DNA of 64,000 nucleotides from Mangifera indica (taxonomy: Eukaryota > Streptophyta > Magnoliopsida > Sapindales > Anacardiaceae): contig NC_058149.1 of assembly GCF_011075055.1 (NCBI RefSeq), positions 3,912,449 to 3,976,448 of the forward strand, read 5' to 3'. A program made the translations under genes and the position numbers. The notes beneath the pieces were generated by a model. It saw only the letters and a list, made by a program, of their open reading frames with translations, was not told the origin of the DNA and ran no database searches. Within the stretch, counting starts at the first letter, position 1; the number at the start of each line of letters is the position of its first letter. Below, one piece after another: positions 22,108 to 34,013 of the stretch.

Positions 22108-23229
22108 TAATAATTTTAGTTGGTATTGTTTTCCTTTTTCCTTTATTTATTAAAATATAAAAATATTTAATTGAGCATTTAAAATTAAGTATATATACTT
22201 TTATCAAATTTTAAAATATGCTAAAAAATTAAAAAAATAGTCTAAAAACTATAATACGTTAGTATAGTATGATTTTATAGGGGACTAAATAAATAAACCC
22301 AAATACACCTTTATGATTAATTTTTTTTCTCATTAAAATATTATCCTTCAAATCATAATTAATATGTGTTTAGGTCAGATTCAATTCAGATTGAATTGAA
22401 TAAAAATAAATTTAAGCTTAATTTAAATTCAAAAAATTCAATTCAAGATTTAATTAATTGAAATGCATATTTTATATGTAATTTAAATTTGTAAACAATT
22501 TAGGTAAAATTTAAATTTGAATGTTTGATTTAATTTTAACTTGAATTATTTATTAAAATGAGTTTAATTTTTAACTCAATCAAATCCGTCGTCGTTTTTG
22601 GGTGATGTTATTTTGTATATTTAGTGGAAATATTAAATATTGTGAAATGAAAAATACTTTAGTTTTACAACGACAACCATAATTATTTAATGAATGGTGG
22701 TTATGCGAGGCTGTGACGAGGACTGTCACGTGTTACTCCCATTGTTTTATTTTTATTAATTTTTATCAATTTTTGGTAGAATTAATATATTTTAAATAAT
22801 AAAAATATTTTTTAAATTTTAAAAAAATAACGAGAATCTAACTTTTTTATGAAGTAATGAATATTTTTCTAATTTCTCTTCGATTTTTATTTAAATCTCA
22901 ATTAAGTGAAAACAAATTGAAATGATGACATTGAAAAGGCTCGTTCATCAACCAAATTTTCTTTTAATTTTAATTTTAATTTTAATTTCTAATATGCCTT
23001 GCCTTGTTTGAGAAATTCTTTATTATACTATTTATTAGTAAAATATCATGCGCCAACCGAACAATGCTTCCTCAATATTCTCCATTATGAGCACAGAAAA
23101 ACTGATTCACCATCACAGCCGTGAAAAAAAATAAAATAACTAAATAATTAATTAATTTCAACGGTCCACAATACGACAATTTTTTTAAGGGCCCCAAATA
23201 AAAAGTTGATGGAGTAGCTGTTCCACCAT
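22108..23229. other. AT-rich upstream intergenic DNA
   Basis: No gene could be supported. Low-complexity runs such as TTTTAATTTTAATTTTAA occur near 22970. It precedes the promoter region of the t-SNARE gene. Confidence 0.45.
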
Positions 23230-23793
23230 CCACCTCTTTATTTTCTCTCCAACCGCCGACGCCGTTTTTACTATTTTTAATTTATCCCCTGTGAGCGTTC
23301 ACATTTCCATTCCCGATCCCTGCTCGACACGTCAGCGAATTTTCAAAATTAATTTTAAGAATTTTTGAAGATTTAATTCTGATAATTAATGAAGGATTTC
23401 CCGGTTTATCTATTAATAATTTTAAGATTTTATGACGTAGTGGTGGTGAAATGGGAAGTTAACGTGTCAAAGGATGATTGGCGTTATATGTTACATATAG
23501 TCTCAACCATAACAGAAGATAGAAACTTTTATTTCTTAAATCAGAAACAAAAACAAAATCCGACTTACCCGAACCTTCACCATAGGAGGGAGAAGAAGAA
23601 GAAGAGTAAAATTACTAATACGGCATCGTTTCGTCTCTTCTCTTCTCTCCTAGTGTCTCCTTTACTTTCGCTCTCTTCATTCCTTGCTTCTCTTCAGTTC
23701 CCAACCTAACACAAGAAGGGAAAACAAAATCATTCAGCTTCCAACGATTTGTGCTTATTTTTTACAGATAAAAATTATATCGTTTTGGTGAAG
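23230..23793 (+). promoter_or_regulatory. Presumed promoter and 5' UTR of the t-SNARE gene
   Basis: Base composition rises here (CCGCCGACGCCG near 23252). A CT-rich run at about 23630-23700, typical of plant 5' UTRs, precedes the coding start. No TATA box or transcription start can be fixed by eye. A 106-codon frame at 23389-23709 runs through this region and is not believed to be coding. Confidence 0.4.
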
Positions 23794-26700
23794 ATGATGG
23801 TGGAAAATAATAGCTTTGATTTATGGAAAAACGACTCTTTTTTTTCTGCAGCTGAGGAGGTTCAAGAATCAACTGATAGGTATGTTATTTTGATATTATT
23901 TTATTTTTTCACCTGCTTGCGTTTGGTTTTTGTGCTTGATTCATTTGTTAATTGTTTATTTCACTTGTATCTATGATGTGAGCTGTGGATATGTATAAAT
24001 TCAATAATTTGATGGGTTTTGTGATGTGGGTTTGGGTTTTTTAAGGTGGAAATTCAAGGGATCCTAACGCTTTGGTTGAATATAATCTTTAGTTATAGTA
24101 TATGTTGCTTTTTAGTTTTTCTTTTCTATGTATTTTTTGGGGTTTGATTTCTTGTTCTTTTTGTGTGTTTTTTTTTTTAAATTTTGATTTACTAAATTAT
24201 TAGGTTTGAGTTCTGTGAGACTCTGTGTAACGGGGCATTCTGAGCAGCAAAGAAATAAATTTGCCTTTTTTTTTTTAAGATTTGATTTGGGAGGGAAATT
24301 TTCATGTTATAGTTCAATTAGATGTTCATATGACATATGACGGTCTTGATTACTTGTATTTTTATTTTAAAAGTGAGAACCGAGAAGTTAGATATTTGAT
24401 TCGTGTCTTAACGGGGTTTTTTATTCAATATTACAAGTTTTGCAATTCACTAGTTGTACTATTCTCTTTTGTAAGTTTGATGTTCTTCTTGGTGTGCATA
24501 TCCGCAGATATTTTAGTTAATCTGAAGTTATTATGAATATGCTATCAGAACACACTGCTTTGGTTTAGTTGTCGGTTTGGTATATTATATGTGCAGTTAA
24601 CATGAACATACAAAAGAATCGGCTTTGTGTAATTTAGACCTATCTAAATTATTCTGTGAATGTAATGATAATAGAGATTTCCTAATCTCATTTGTAACAT
24701 TAAGCACCATTTTTACTCCTTGAGTTGTTTTTTTTTCCTGTTTGCAGAATGGAATCAGCATACAGGTTGTGGATAAGAGAAAGGAGAGAGCGCCTAAACC
24801 GAGAGGATTTAGATGAACTCTGTAGGGAGCTCCAAACGGCTTTAGGTACTGCTAAATGGCAGGTATATTTCCTTTTCTGATAAAGTCCTTTATTTCCTTG
24901 GCTGATTAAAAATATGGCAGACTTGAACTCTTTTCAGTGATCATTACTTTCTGAGAGTCTAGTGAAGTTCCTAGTTTTGTGTTATGCATTATTGTTTTTT
25001 TTAAAGAAAATGAAAATTTTTGAATAAATTGTTTGGTGTGTCTGAAGAATAAATTCGAACTTTTCTTTTTAGGTCTTTATAAGTATCATAATTGTGTAGT
25101 CTAAATATTCGTGTGATCTAAGCAAAACTTTTATACTAAGTTTTTCCTTGTTTATCTTTTTTTGGCTAATCAGTTTCCCCAAATATTGATTTTGTTTTAT
25201 TGAACTGTGAATGTTGAATAAGTTGGAAGAATTTGAAAGGGCTGTCAGGTTGAGTTATAGCCATCGTTGCAATGATAATGCATCAGCTAGGCATAGACAA
25301 TTCATTGCTGCCATTGAGAACCAAATTTTGCATGTTGAAGCAGCATTAAGAGAATCTTTTAGTGAGGAAGGGAAGCAACCCCTTCAGTGGATAAACTTGG
25401 ATGAGGAAGAACGTGATGATTTAGCCATGTTTCTCTCTGGAAATTCCCCAACCTTTTCTTCTGTGAAAGATGAATGCAACAGGTCCAGATCTCCTGTGAA
25501 TAACTCACATCTAAAGAACAGCCACCAAAGAAGAGATGCAAGACTTAACTTTAATGTTATCTCCCCTGGACAGAATTGTGATGAATTAGAAGTTTTAAAA
25601 GATGCTGGCAGTATTAATAAAAATAGTGAGTGTGTCATAGAAGTAAAAGATGAATCTCCTGGAACAAGCAATGACATAATCTGTAAAGCAGATAGAGGAA
25701 TTGGTGCTAGGAGAACATGCAGTTCGCCAAAGTTCAGTGCATTGAAGATTGTAATTGCTGATGAAGGTGGAGGAAATAACAAAGTGACGCAATCTGTGGA
25801 GGCAACACCTAAGGAAAAAGGTTTCAAACCTGTTTTTTGGAAGCAGAGTTGTGTGGAGAATCCACAGGCAAGGGGAGTCGTTAATGTGTTCAATCAGGTA
25901 ACATTTACATGCATGACTGATGACTCTGACTGCACTCCATAAACTTGTTATATTTTTCTGTGTAGCGATCTATAATTTTGTACATATCGATGGTTGAGCA
26001 TGATTATAATCCATAGAAGTCCCAGGAAATCTAATAATCATGTTGCTCTGCAGCTTTTTGTTGGGGTTCAAAGAAAGCGGCAAAATACTGTGCTTCTGCC
26101 ATTTAACCGTTCTGTTCGACTTATGCTTGTGTTGATGCTAACAGTTTTCTTGGTTGGTAAGCTGTTGATTGCTTGAATTATTTTTAATGAACCAAACAGG
26201 AGTACCATTTTGTGATTGAAACTGCATGTATTCATTTGCTTTATTGAAGCATTAATTTAGAGTTCTTACTCCACTCTTATTCACCCATTTATTTTTTGCC
26301 GGTAAAACTCATTGGAATCTGAGTTCTGAACTGATTCAGTGGGAAGTATCAATTTCAACATGATTATAGTTAGTTCTTTTCATTTGTATGGTCACCGTTT
26401 GTGTACAAGGAAAAACAAATTCTGAATAGCTGAGTTGCATACGTGGGAACTAGATGGATAGAGATGAATTAATTCTATGACAGCAATTAACAGTGTCAGG
26501 ACTTGAGCTTGCTTTAGGAATATCAAGTTTCATTTCTCTTCAAGATGTTATGAAATATGAGTACTTACCTTTTTCTTTTGTGATTATTGTTCAGATCATC
26601 TAAATCTTTTAAACTTGTTATATATATGATAGCAACTTTGAGGATGATTTTTTTTTTGGTGATCAGTAGATGACATTGTATGGTGTACTTTTGCTGAATT

Positions 26701-27465
26701 TGTTTATAGACAATTTAAGTAAATTACCAGAATTTTCTTGTGCACATTGCATACTTCCAGGATTAGGTGGTGTAGGGGGAATGTGATGTTGCCTTCGTAA
26801 GTGCTATATTGTTAGGGATGATCAAATTAGAAAATATACTTTCGGTGAGAATTTTTGACTATTAAAGCTGCACTATTTTAAAACTTACTTATATTAATTA
26901 TTTGAATGGACATCTTGTCCATTCTTGTTTTTCTCCCTACCTGTTTTATATGATCTTTTTGTTTCTTAGAAAAAAAGACAAAGGAACTTATATTAATTAT
27001 CTCTCCATGCCTATGACCACACGTTCTGCTCTTGTGAACACTATGCACAGCTTTAATATTGAGTTTCACTGCATTCTAAGAAATTCTGAGTTGATAGACA
27101 GTTAGTGTCTGATTGTGTTGTGCTATACCAGTCAAAACACTTGCTGAAATTTTTTAGCATGAAGGGAATATCATTTGTTATATGAAGTTACTGTAAACAA
27201 TTTTGGAAAAGAGCAGTTTTAGATTCAAAATTGTTTAATGTTAGGAGTTCTGTTGCCTTGAAAGTGACTTTTTTTTTTTCTAACCTCAGTAAAATTATTT
27301 GACAATTGTGTACAATATCATTTGAAAGATAAAATCTGAGAGATCTTTGAATCTGAATGTTTTTTCTCTACTGCTAATGGTTTTGTTTCTTTTTTAGCAA
27401 AACATGCTAATGAGGGGTTCTCATATTTTTATTCTGCAGTGCCGTTTGTGCTTTATTCAACATGA
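23794..27465 (+). CDS. Syntaxin/t-SNARE family protein (syntaxin-6 N-terminal domain, tail-anchored)
   Basis: Five coding exons fit together: 23794-23879, 24748-24862, 25223-25897, 26054-26156 and 27440-27465 (1,005 nt, 334 residues). All introns are GT-AG and the phases agree. The N-terminus (about residues 8-105) carries the signature of plant syntaxin-6-N-like proteins: SFDLWKNDSFFSAAEEVQES, then RMESAYRLWIRERRERL, DELCRELQTALGTAKWQLEE and RHRQFIAAIENQI. Residues about 130-290 are hydrophilic and low in conservation. The last 22 residues form one hydrophobic helix (VRLMLVLMLTVFLVVPFVLY) next to the stop, a tail anchor. Family members resemble SNAREs of the trans-Golgi/endosome, but I see no clear C-terminal SNARE heptad motif, so a fusion role is inferred from the family name only. 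A second ATG follows at 23797. The exon 3 acceptor (GTTGAATAAG) lacks a strong pyrimidine tract but is fixed by phase and the conserved WQLEEFERAV junction. Confidence 0.9.
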
Positions 27466-28400
27466 GAACAAATCTTAGTTTAATACTCATAATCAAGATC
27501 AGAGGTAATTGTAGTGCCTCAGCTACTCAAATTATGTTACATACAAATTCTCAGCTTAGTCATCTATATATTGATGTTATGGATTCGTCAGCTTAATCTT
27601 GGCAAGTTAACAGTTTCGATGAGGCTCTTTAATGTATAACCTAAGAATTAAAAATGATCTCTGCACTGATGATGTACATATGAGTTCCTCTTTTGAAATC
27701 AAAAGGCATGACACCTCAATAATTTCCAATGTAATTTAAACCCAACAATAGTCTGTTATTCAACTTCTGTTTATGCTTGGGGAGTTGGGGGGAGGATTAT
27801 ATGCCTCTTTGTTGACCTCGTAAAGTCTAAATATTTTGAACTTAGAACCAAGAGAGTTGACAGTTAAAACTGTAGGTACCATTCAGTGGGTGAGTAGGGA
27901 AGTTCTTCTCATGCCCTCTAGTTGTACCTAAAGATACTGGCATGCATGCAAAAGCCTCCAATTGCTCTTTGTTAATTTTCTGAACATCCCAACAATTGCT
28001 TTCTGTTGCACTGCAGGAAATGGAGCTATTCATGAAATTGGAAATGCCTGGGGGCAGAGGATGCTTGTTATTCCACAAAGTTGTCCAGTCCTTTTATAAT
28101 TCCGGAAGTAGCCTAAAATTAAATAGAGATAGGTTTTCATTTTAGATGTGTCTGCCATGGAAGCTGTAAATTGATTCATGTAGTTGTAAACATATCGTTG
28201 GAACTTGAACTGAGTGCTGAGAATCCCATTTGAATTTGGCTTCAAACTGAACATGGATGATTTATGGAAGAATTGTCAATCATGCATACAGGCCAAAACC
28301 ACGACTTTTCTATGTATCATTTATATTCTTGTGTAATTTAAGAGTCCCATCTTTACATTTGGTTGCACTTAGATGTAATTATCAAATCTAAGAGTCTTTT
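27466..28400 (+). other. 3' region of the t-SNARE gene, possible spliced 3' UTR
   Basis: After the stop codon there are long non-coding stretches. A possible acceptor, TTGCACTGCAG, ends at about 28017 and is followed by richer sequence up to about 28370, which could be a 3' UTR exon. Small frames here have no recognisable family. Transcript data would be needed to place the end. Confidence 0.3.
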
Positions 28401-28910
28401 TGTGGCACCTTTAGGCAAATTTAATATCGAAGAAACATAGAAGAGATATTAGCTTAGTCTGTGTATCCTAAATTGCTTTGAATGTTAAGTTTAAACTGGT
28501 TAAATAATATAAAAGCTTTTTAAATTGTCAAGACGTAAAACCGATAGATTAGAGATGTTAAAAATAGTATCAGATTTGTTTTGTGCCTTCTTGAGTAATG
28601 ATGAGACAAACTTTAATGAGGACATTGAGTCCTGTAAGTAAGGTGTGTATGTGTCACATTTACACAAATCTTACATTGACAAAACATGAAAGAGATGTTA
28701 GGTTTGTATGTACATTTTACATTGCTTGGGTATGAATCTTACATTGTTTGGGGATGCTAAGTTTAGATTGGTCAAACATTTTATGAGCTTCTTAAACTAT
28801 CAAGACACGTTTTGGATTGTAAAGCTCAACAACAAAGTTATGATATATTGTGTGTTTAAAGTGAATAATATCTTGACAATAGAAGATGTTATTGGATAAG
28901 ATATGTTATA
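28401..28910 (+). mobile_element. TRIM retroelement, copy 2 (degraded)
   Basis: Same family as 5228-5791. The left repeat 28401-28563 (shortened) begins TGTGGCACCTTTAGGCAAAT. The remnant primer-binding site AGTATCAGATTTG lies at about 28566. The internal segment contains GAGACAAACTTTAATGAGGA and TTGAGTCCTGTAAG, which align with GGACAAACCTTAACAAAAAT and TTGAGTCTTGTAAG of copy 1. The right repeat, about 28644-28910, ends ATGTTATA. There is no coding sequence. It lies between two host genes, as is usual for TRIMs. T-rich flanks prevent a firm target-site call. Confidence 0.65.
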
Positions 28911-29426
28911 TTTTTTTTCTAGTTTGCATTGATAAAGATTTATACAATTTGTTTGATCTGGTTAGATTCGATTTTAGTCAAGTTTGCAATTAGCTGGAAG
29001 TTTGGGTTAAAATTATAGTGTTCAGTTTGAGTTCAAATTGATGTATAATATTATTTAAGTCAACAAAATAAATTGTATCATCAAGAAAATGAATAATATT
29101 ATTAACAAAATAAACCGTATAATCGGAAAAAAAAAAGGACAAATTGATCTTTAGGGAAGCTACTCAATTTGGAGATCCAGAGCGAAATTAACTTATTCAA
29201 GTTGATCTGTGGATTCAATTTGAATAGGCACTCAATGGATAGAAATGTGTTTGTTCAGGAGAGCGAGATTTAATTAAGTATAGTTTTAATAAAATTTTCT
29301 TACTGGAAAACTACAATATTATAATATGAAATTCCTCACAAATTTCACAACAATTGTATAACCGGTGGAAAATATTAAAGCAATCTCTCAAAATAAAAAT
29401 ATGTTCAAAGGATATTAAAATTTGAA
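28911..29426. other. Intergenic DNA, no gene seen
   Basis: AT-rich spacer between the TRIM and the next MITE. Nothing supported. Confidence 0.4.
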
Positions 29427-29589
29427 TAATGTTATGTGTATTTAATTTTTAGTAATTAATTAGATATCTAATTAATGTATTATTATATGATTTAATATTA
29501 TTTTATTTTAATTTAAAATAATTTATATAATAATATATTATTTAAATACTTAATTAATTATTCAAAATTTGGAAACACGTAATTTTATT
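29427..29589. repeat. AT-rich palindromic MITE-like copy
   Basis: Starts AATGTTATGTGTATTTAATT and ends GGAAACACGTAATTTTATTG. Centre ATTATATGATTTAATATTA...AATTTATATAATAAT. It ends roughly 290 bp before the complex I subunit start codon, so it lies in that gene's promoter region. Confidence 0.5.
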
Positions 29590-29878
29590 GGAAATTTTAC
29601 GAGCAGTGGAGTAACCTAGAACTCTCCCAGTCTCCCTCGTCCTTAAGGGCATGGGGGTATGGCTGATATTTTATAAATAAATAGGAGTGGAGGAAAATTG
29701 ATTAAAACATTCAAATATTAAATTAGGATGAGGGTTTGTGTGATTAATTTGATCAGAATATGCTAGTTCTCATATCCAAACAGTGGGCATTTCATTAACA
29801 TCGAAGTTTCAACCACAGCTGAAAACAGACCCATCGAACAAACGGGATACTGTGAAGAGAGAAATAGCAACCGCAACA

Positions 29879-31973
29879 ATGGGAGGAGGAATGGAGGCAA
29901 ACAAGAACAGGTTCATAGAGGAATGGGGCGCTGCCCGTGAGAATCTGGAGTACAATTTCAGATGGACTCGCCGTAACTTGGCTATAGTCGGCTTCTTCGG
30001 CATCGCTATCCCAGTCTTCATTTACAAGGGCATCGTCAGAGAATTTGTAAGTTTCTTTGTAGATCCTTCTAATTAGCTACAACATTAATTCAGCCTTATT
30101 ACTTTGATAATCAAAAGGGTATGATTTATTATTAAATTAAGCTCTATTACAAAGCCCTAATTCAATGTGTTTAGGAATCTGAAAGTCACAGGACATTCTC
30201 TTCGAGAGATATGATGCCTTTGTGTGTCCACTCGATTTGATGAAACTGTTAGTTATGAGGTAATGCTGTGAGATGAGGCACTGAGCTTTGTAGCCTTAAC
30301 ATGATTGGGGAAATCTCTAGGGCTAGGCTATCTGGTAAAAGCCTTTGGTCTTGACATGAGGTTCAGGGTTTAAATTAGTTTTAAGTCCGTTTTTGAATCT
30401 GTTTGAGACCACCTACTTGGGATGTCATGTTATACAAGTTTCCTGGTTATCAAGGTTGGTGGGTGTGTTTGATGTAGCGCCTACTTTAGAGCATGGAGGA
30501 TGGTGAATCTGTTGGAGATATTGAGGGATTTTTTGGTATCAAAAGAAAAAAAAAATGTTGGGGATTTTCATTACATAACCAAATATGTGAGTGATAGTTG
30601 TGGTACAAATAGAATATGATATAAAAGAGTGTGGTTGTGGTGGTTGTCTTGGGGAGGGCTGATTCAGTATTTTTGGTGTAAGCGATCAAAAAGAGAGAAA
30701 AGCTGTGAGAAAAAAAAAGACTGTCTCTTGTAGGTAAACTTCCTAGTGCCTGTTAAATGTTTTGGTTACTAAATTTGCTCCATTATGTTTAGGCAATGGT
30801 TTATGGTATGTATGAGCTTATCCTTTGATTCATTGTGCAACCAAGTATGGTAGTGTGGAGAGAACCATTTACATTTTGCGTTTATATTCCATAGTATTGG
30901 AGCATGAATGGAGTAAGAAATGCTAATTTTAAATTGTTGGTCATGATTCGACTATTAGTAAAGGCAATACAAATAAATCAGATTCATGTTGCCTTGGTTC
31001 TTTAAAATTTATTGGGCAGATTCAGTTAGTTAACAAATATGTGAAGGATTTTTGTTTTTGTATTTCTGTTGTCATAACAAGCCAATGAACATCTCATTAA
31101 TTATTGCCAAGCTGGGGTTTGGGATTAGAAAGGGGATAGCTATGAAATTTGTAAGGCTTACACGCACTATCTTAATACCCATCCTCAGCTTTATCACTAC
31201 TTGCATTTTTAAGGCTTTTGCTAGTATAACGTAAGGATAGCTATGAAATTGGTTTGGTTTTAATTTCTACCACATGGTAATTGTTTGTTTTTGACTAATT
31301 TATCATTTTTTGTGCTCTTGTGTTTCCTATTTTTGCAATTGGCAGGCTACATGTGCATTTCCTGAACCTTACACTCCCCATCTTATTACCCATCCTCAGT
31401 TCTATCCCTTCTTGCATCCCACAAGTTTTAGAACCATGCAAAGTTAATCAGTTCCAACATTAATCCCCAATTTAGAACCAATTTGTTAGAAGGCTCAGGG
31501 ATATCAGCAGATTAGAAAATTTTCATTAATTTTTATTCACATTTTGCTATTTTATTATTCTTCAATCATTAGAAAGGGAACTTATTCATTTCAAGTATAA
31601 ATTTCAAATTAGAGAACTTTTTTCTGGATTTAGCAACTTTTTCTGTTGATTTCAGAAGGTAGGAATACCTAAAATGGTTTTTCCCCTCTTTCCCCAGAAT
31701 TCTAAGGGAGAGGAGTGAGTACTCATTTGGACGTGATTTGCAGGACATATGTTTAATTATGTCTTGCAAATGAATATCAATGTAGACATATAATTTGCTT
31801 TAACTTGTTGGCATAGATTTAGTGACACACACCTTGATATATGAAAATTCTAATAGGATCTTTTCTTTTTTTTTTCCTCTTTTTTGATTATTAATTCTCC
31901 TGACATTTTGCTAACTATTTTACAGCATATGCAAGATGAAGATGCCGGCAGGCCATATAGGAAATTCCTGTGA
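29879..31973 (+). CDS. NADH:ubiquinone oxidoreductase (complex I) B15-type small subunit, plant form
   Basis: Two coding exons, 29879-30046 and 31926-31973, join in phase to give 71 residues; the intron is GT-AG and about 1.88 kb. The protein starts MGGGMEANKNRFIEEW. It continues with RENLEYNFRWTRRNLAIVGF, has one membrane span (about residues 34-50: LAIVGFFGIAIPVFIYK), and ends HMQDEDAGRPYRKFL. Length and sequence fit the small plant protein assigned as the complex I B15 (NDUFB4-like) subunit, an accessory component of the inner mitochondrial membrane arm. An in-frame ATG 96 nt upstream (29783) would add 32 residues; the downstream start is preferred because the conserved protein begins MGGGME. 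Intron retention would end the protein at 30076 with FVSFFVDPSN. Confidence 0.9.
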
Positions 31974-32012
31974 GGTCTTTTCAAAATTTCCTTTCAACTA
32001 TAATTATGATGA

Positions 32013-32018
32013 AATAAA
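32013..32018 (+). terminator. Candidate polyadenylation signal
   Basis: AATAAA 40 bases after the stop codon of the complex I subunit gene. Plausible but not proven; plant signals are loose. Confidence 0.4.
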
Positions 32019-32414
32019 ACTGAGTGTTCCATTTTCTGACTTTTGTGAACTGCTTTCAATTGGAGTTGTATTTTGTATTCTGGTCCTTGCTTAGAAAGCT
32101 GAATATTGCAGGGTATCATAAGTTTCTGTTTGATAATACTTGCTTCAATTTATTGTCACTGGATCTCCACTCTGTGTGACCAGTTGCAATTTTATTCTTC
32201 TGTTAAACTTTAAATTGCACAACAGAAGCTGCACAATGTGATAGGTTCTTTGTTACTCCAGTTAGGGTTCCAGCATTCAGTTCTAGTATAAATCACTCTC
32301 TTCCTTCAGTCAGTTTGTAACACTTGTGGATGCGTGATTCTTGGTTCAAACTGATCCTAGGTCAGCAATCAGTCCAATTATTTTCCCCAAGGTGGAGGCT
32401 CTACCTTAAACATA

Positions 32415-32459
<45 letters not shown>

Positions 32460-34013
32460 CTAAAATCAGCCAGTCATGGATATAGATACATTAAGGATGA
32501 ATAACATATTTCCTTGCAAGGTTTGTTGCGAATACTTTTTAATCCACGAAGTTTTGAAAAACAATTTTTATCCACTCATCAAATTTAGACTACGGGCAGA
32601 AGATATTTTTCTCAGTTGTAGAGTATATGGTCATTTATACCTCTCAAATTTAAAAATTAATTTTGACTGTAGATACCCAGATAATGAGATGTCATTAAGT
32701 GATTGATTTAATGTTATTTTATCATTAATTTAAAATTAGTGTATCACACGATGATTGGATGTATATAATTTTATTACTCATGATTTAGTGTTTAATTTGA
32801 AATTATATGTAAATATCTATTCGGATACTTAAATAATGTGTTATTATATAATTGAATGATTTTAAATTATAAAGTAGTATTCAATCATATGATAATATCT
32901 ATTATTATATGATTTTATTTTCTAATTACAAAATTCTAAAAAAATAAAAACAATTTAAACAAAAAGAAGAATGGGGATAAAGGTAGGGTGTGGAGGGCCT
33001 ATTTTAAAGAATTACAACCCAAGGAAAAATAAAATAAAAATTAAGCATCTACAAAGGTTCTTTGGTTGTATATTAAGGGTTATGCATACATGCATCCATA
33101 TATATATATATATCAATTAAAAATAAATTTTAATTATTATTATTTCAAGTGTTTAATTTTTTTTGTCGCTAAAGTTTTACAAAATTATAATTCAACCTTT
33201 AAAGCTAAAAAAATTTTAATTCGGTCTATATTCAATAAAATAGGACAAAATCAAAAATTTCAAATTTATTAGGTGTACAGGTGTGTTGTTCAATCGTGCA
33301 TTTGAAATTTAATAAAATTCCAAAATATTGCATGGCTAAAGTCATGACATGGACATGGCTAAAGTATGACCGAGGTGGTAAACACCTCATACAGAGAGGC
33401 ATGACTGGACCAAAATTTGTCCAACCATGCACCTTGTGAAAATGTGGCAAAATACCATGTTGAGTCACAACTAGACCAAACACCTAATGGTCACTAATTT
33501 TCTTGGTCTAGTCGTGCACTACTCATGGTGCTACGATTGGTCCACTTGACACGTCCATGCATTGTTGGCACTATGTCATGCATAAATGGTTTTTCAGCGT
33601 AGTAATATGAGTTTTCTAATGACAAAAAATCTAAAAGACTCTAGTTCTCAACAAGTTAGTCATCGAAGTGAGAAAATACGACACGTAAACCACACTCACA
33701 TTGGTGGTAACCCTTGAATTATGCAATCAATAGAATTCGAAAGCGATTTCGTGTAACTACATGAAACCTATGACTTTCAACCAAAATTTAACCTATAAAT
33801 TTTAACAAAACTCAAACAAAAATCCAATAACATCACTCAACAATCTAACATTGTTTACGTTGTACATGATTCTCAACAAATCATGTAACGACACAATTAC
33901 AAATCATCTTTACCAATTTTAGTTTAGATTAACCCGGGTACATGCAATCAACACACAAATTAATTAAATTATTTAGCAGGCATATATATTTTCATGAAAA
34001 TATGTTAAACGAT
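32019..34013. other. 3' flank and intergenic DNA
   Basis: Contains a (TA)n array, then a patch at 32650-32775 resembling the AT-rich MITE family (GATTTAATGTTATTTTATC and GATGTATATAATTTTATT). The part from about 33200 to 34010 is less AT-rich and probably belongs to the interior of the LTR element whose primer site lies at 34014. No gene could be supported. Confidence 0.4.
32421..32456. repeat. (TA)n microsatellite
   Basis: About 18 uninterrupted TA units downstream of the complex I subunit gene. Confidence 0.95.

Noticed and set aside
23389..23709. 106-codon frame upstream of the t-SNARE gene
   Set aside because: It ends in a CT-rich stretch typical of a 5' UTR, has no family resemblance, and lies directly before the true start.
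25384..25893. 169-codon minus-strand frame
   Set aside because: Antisense shadow of exon 3 of the t-SNARE gene.
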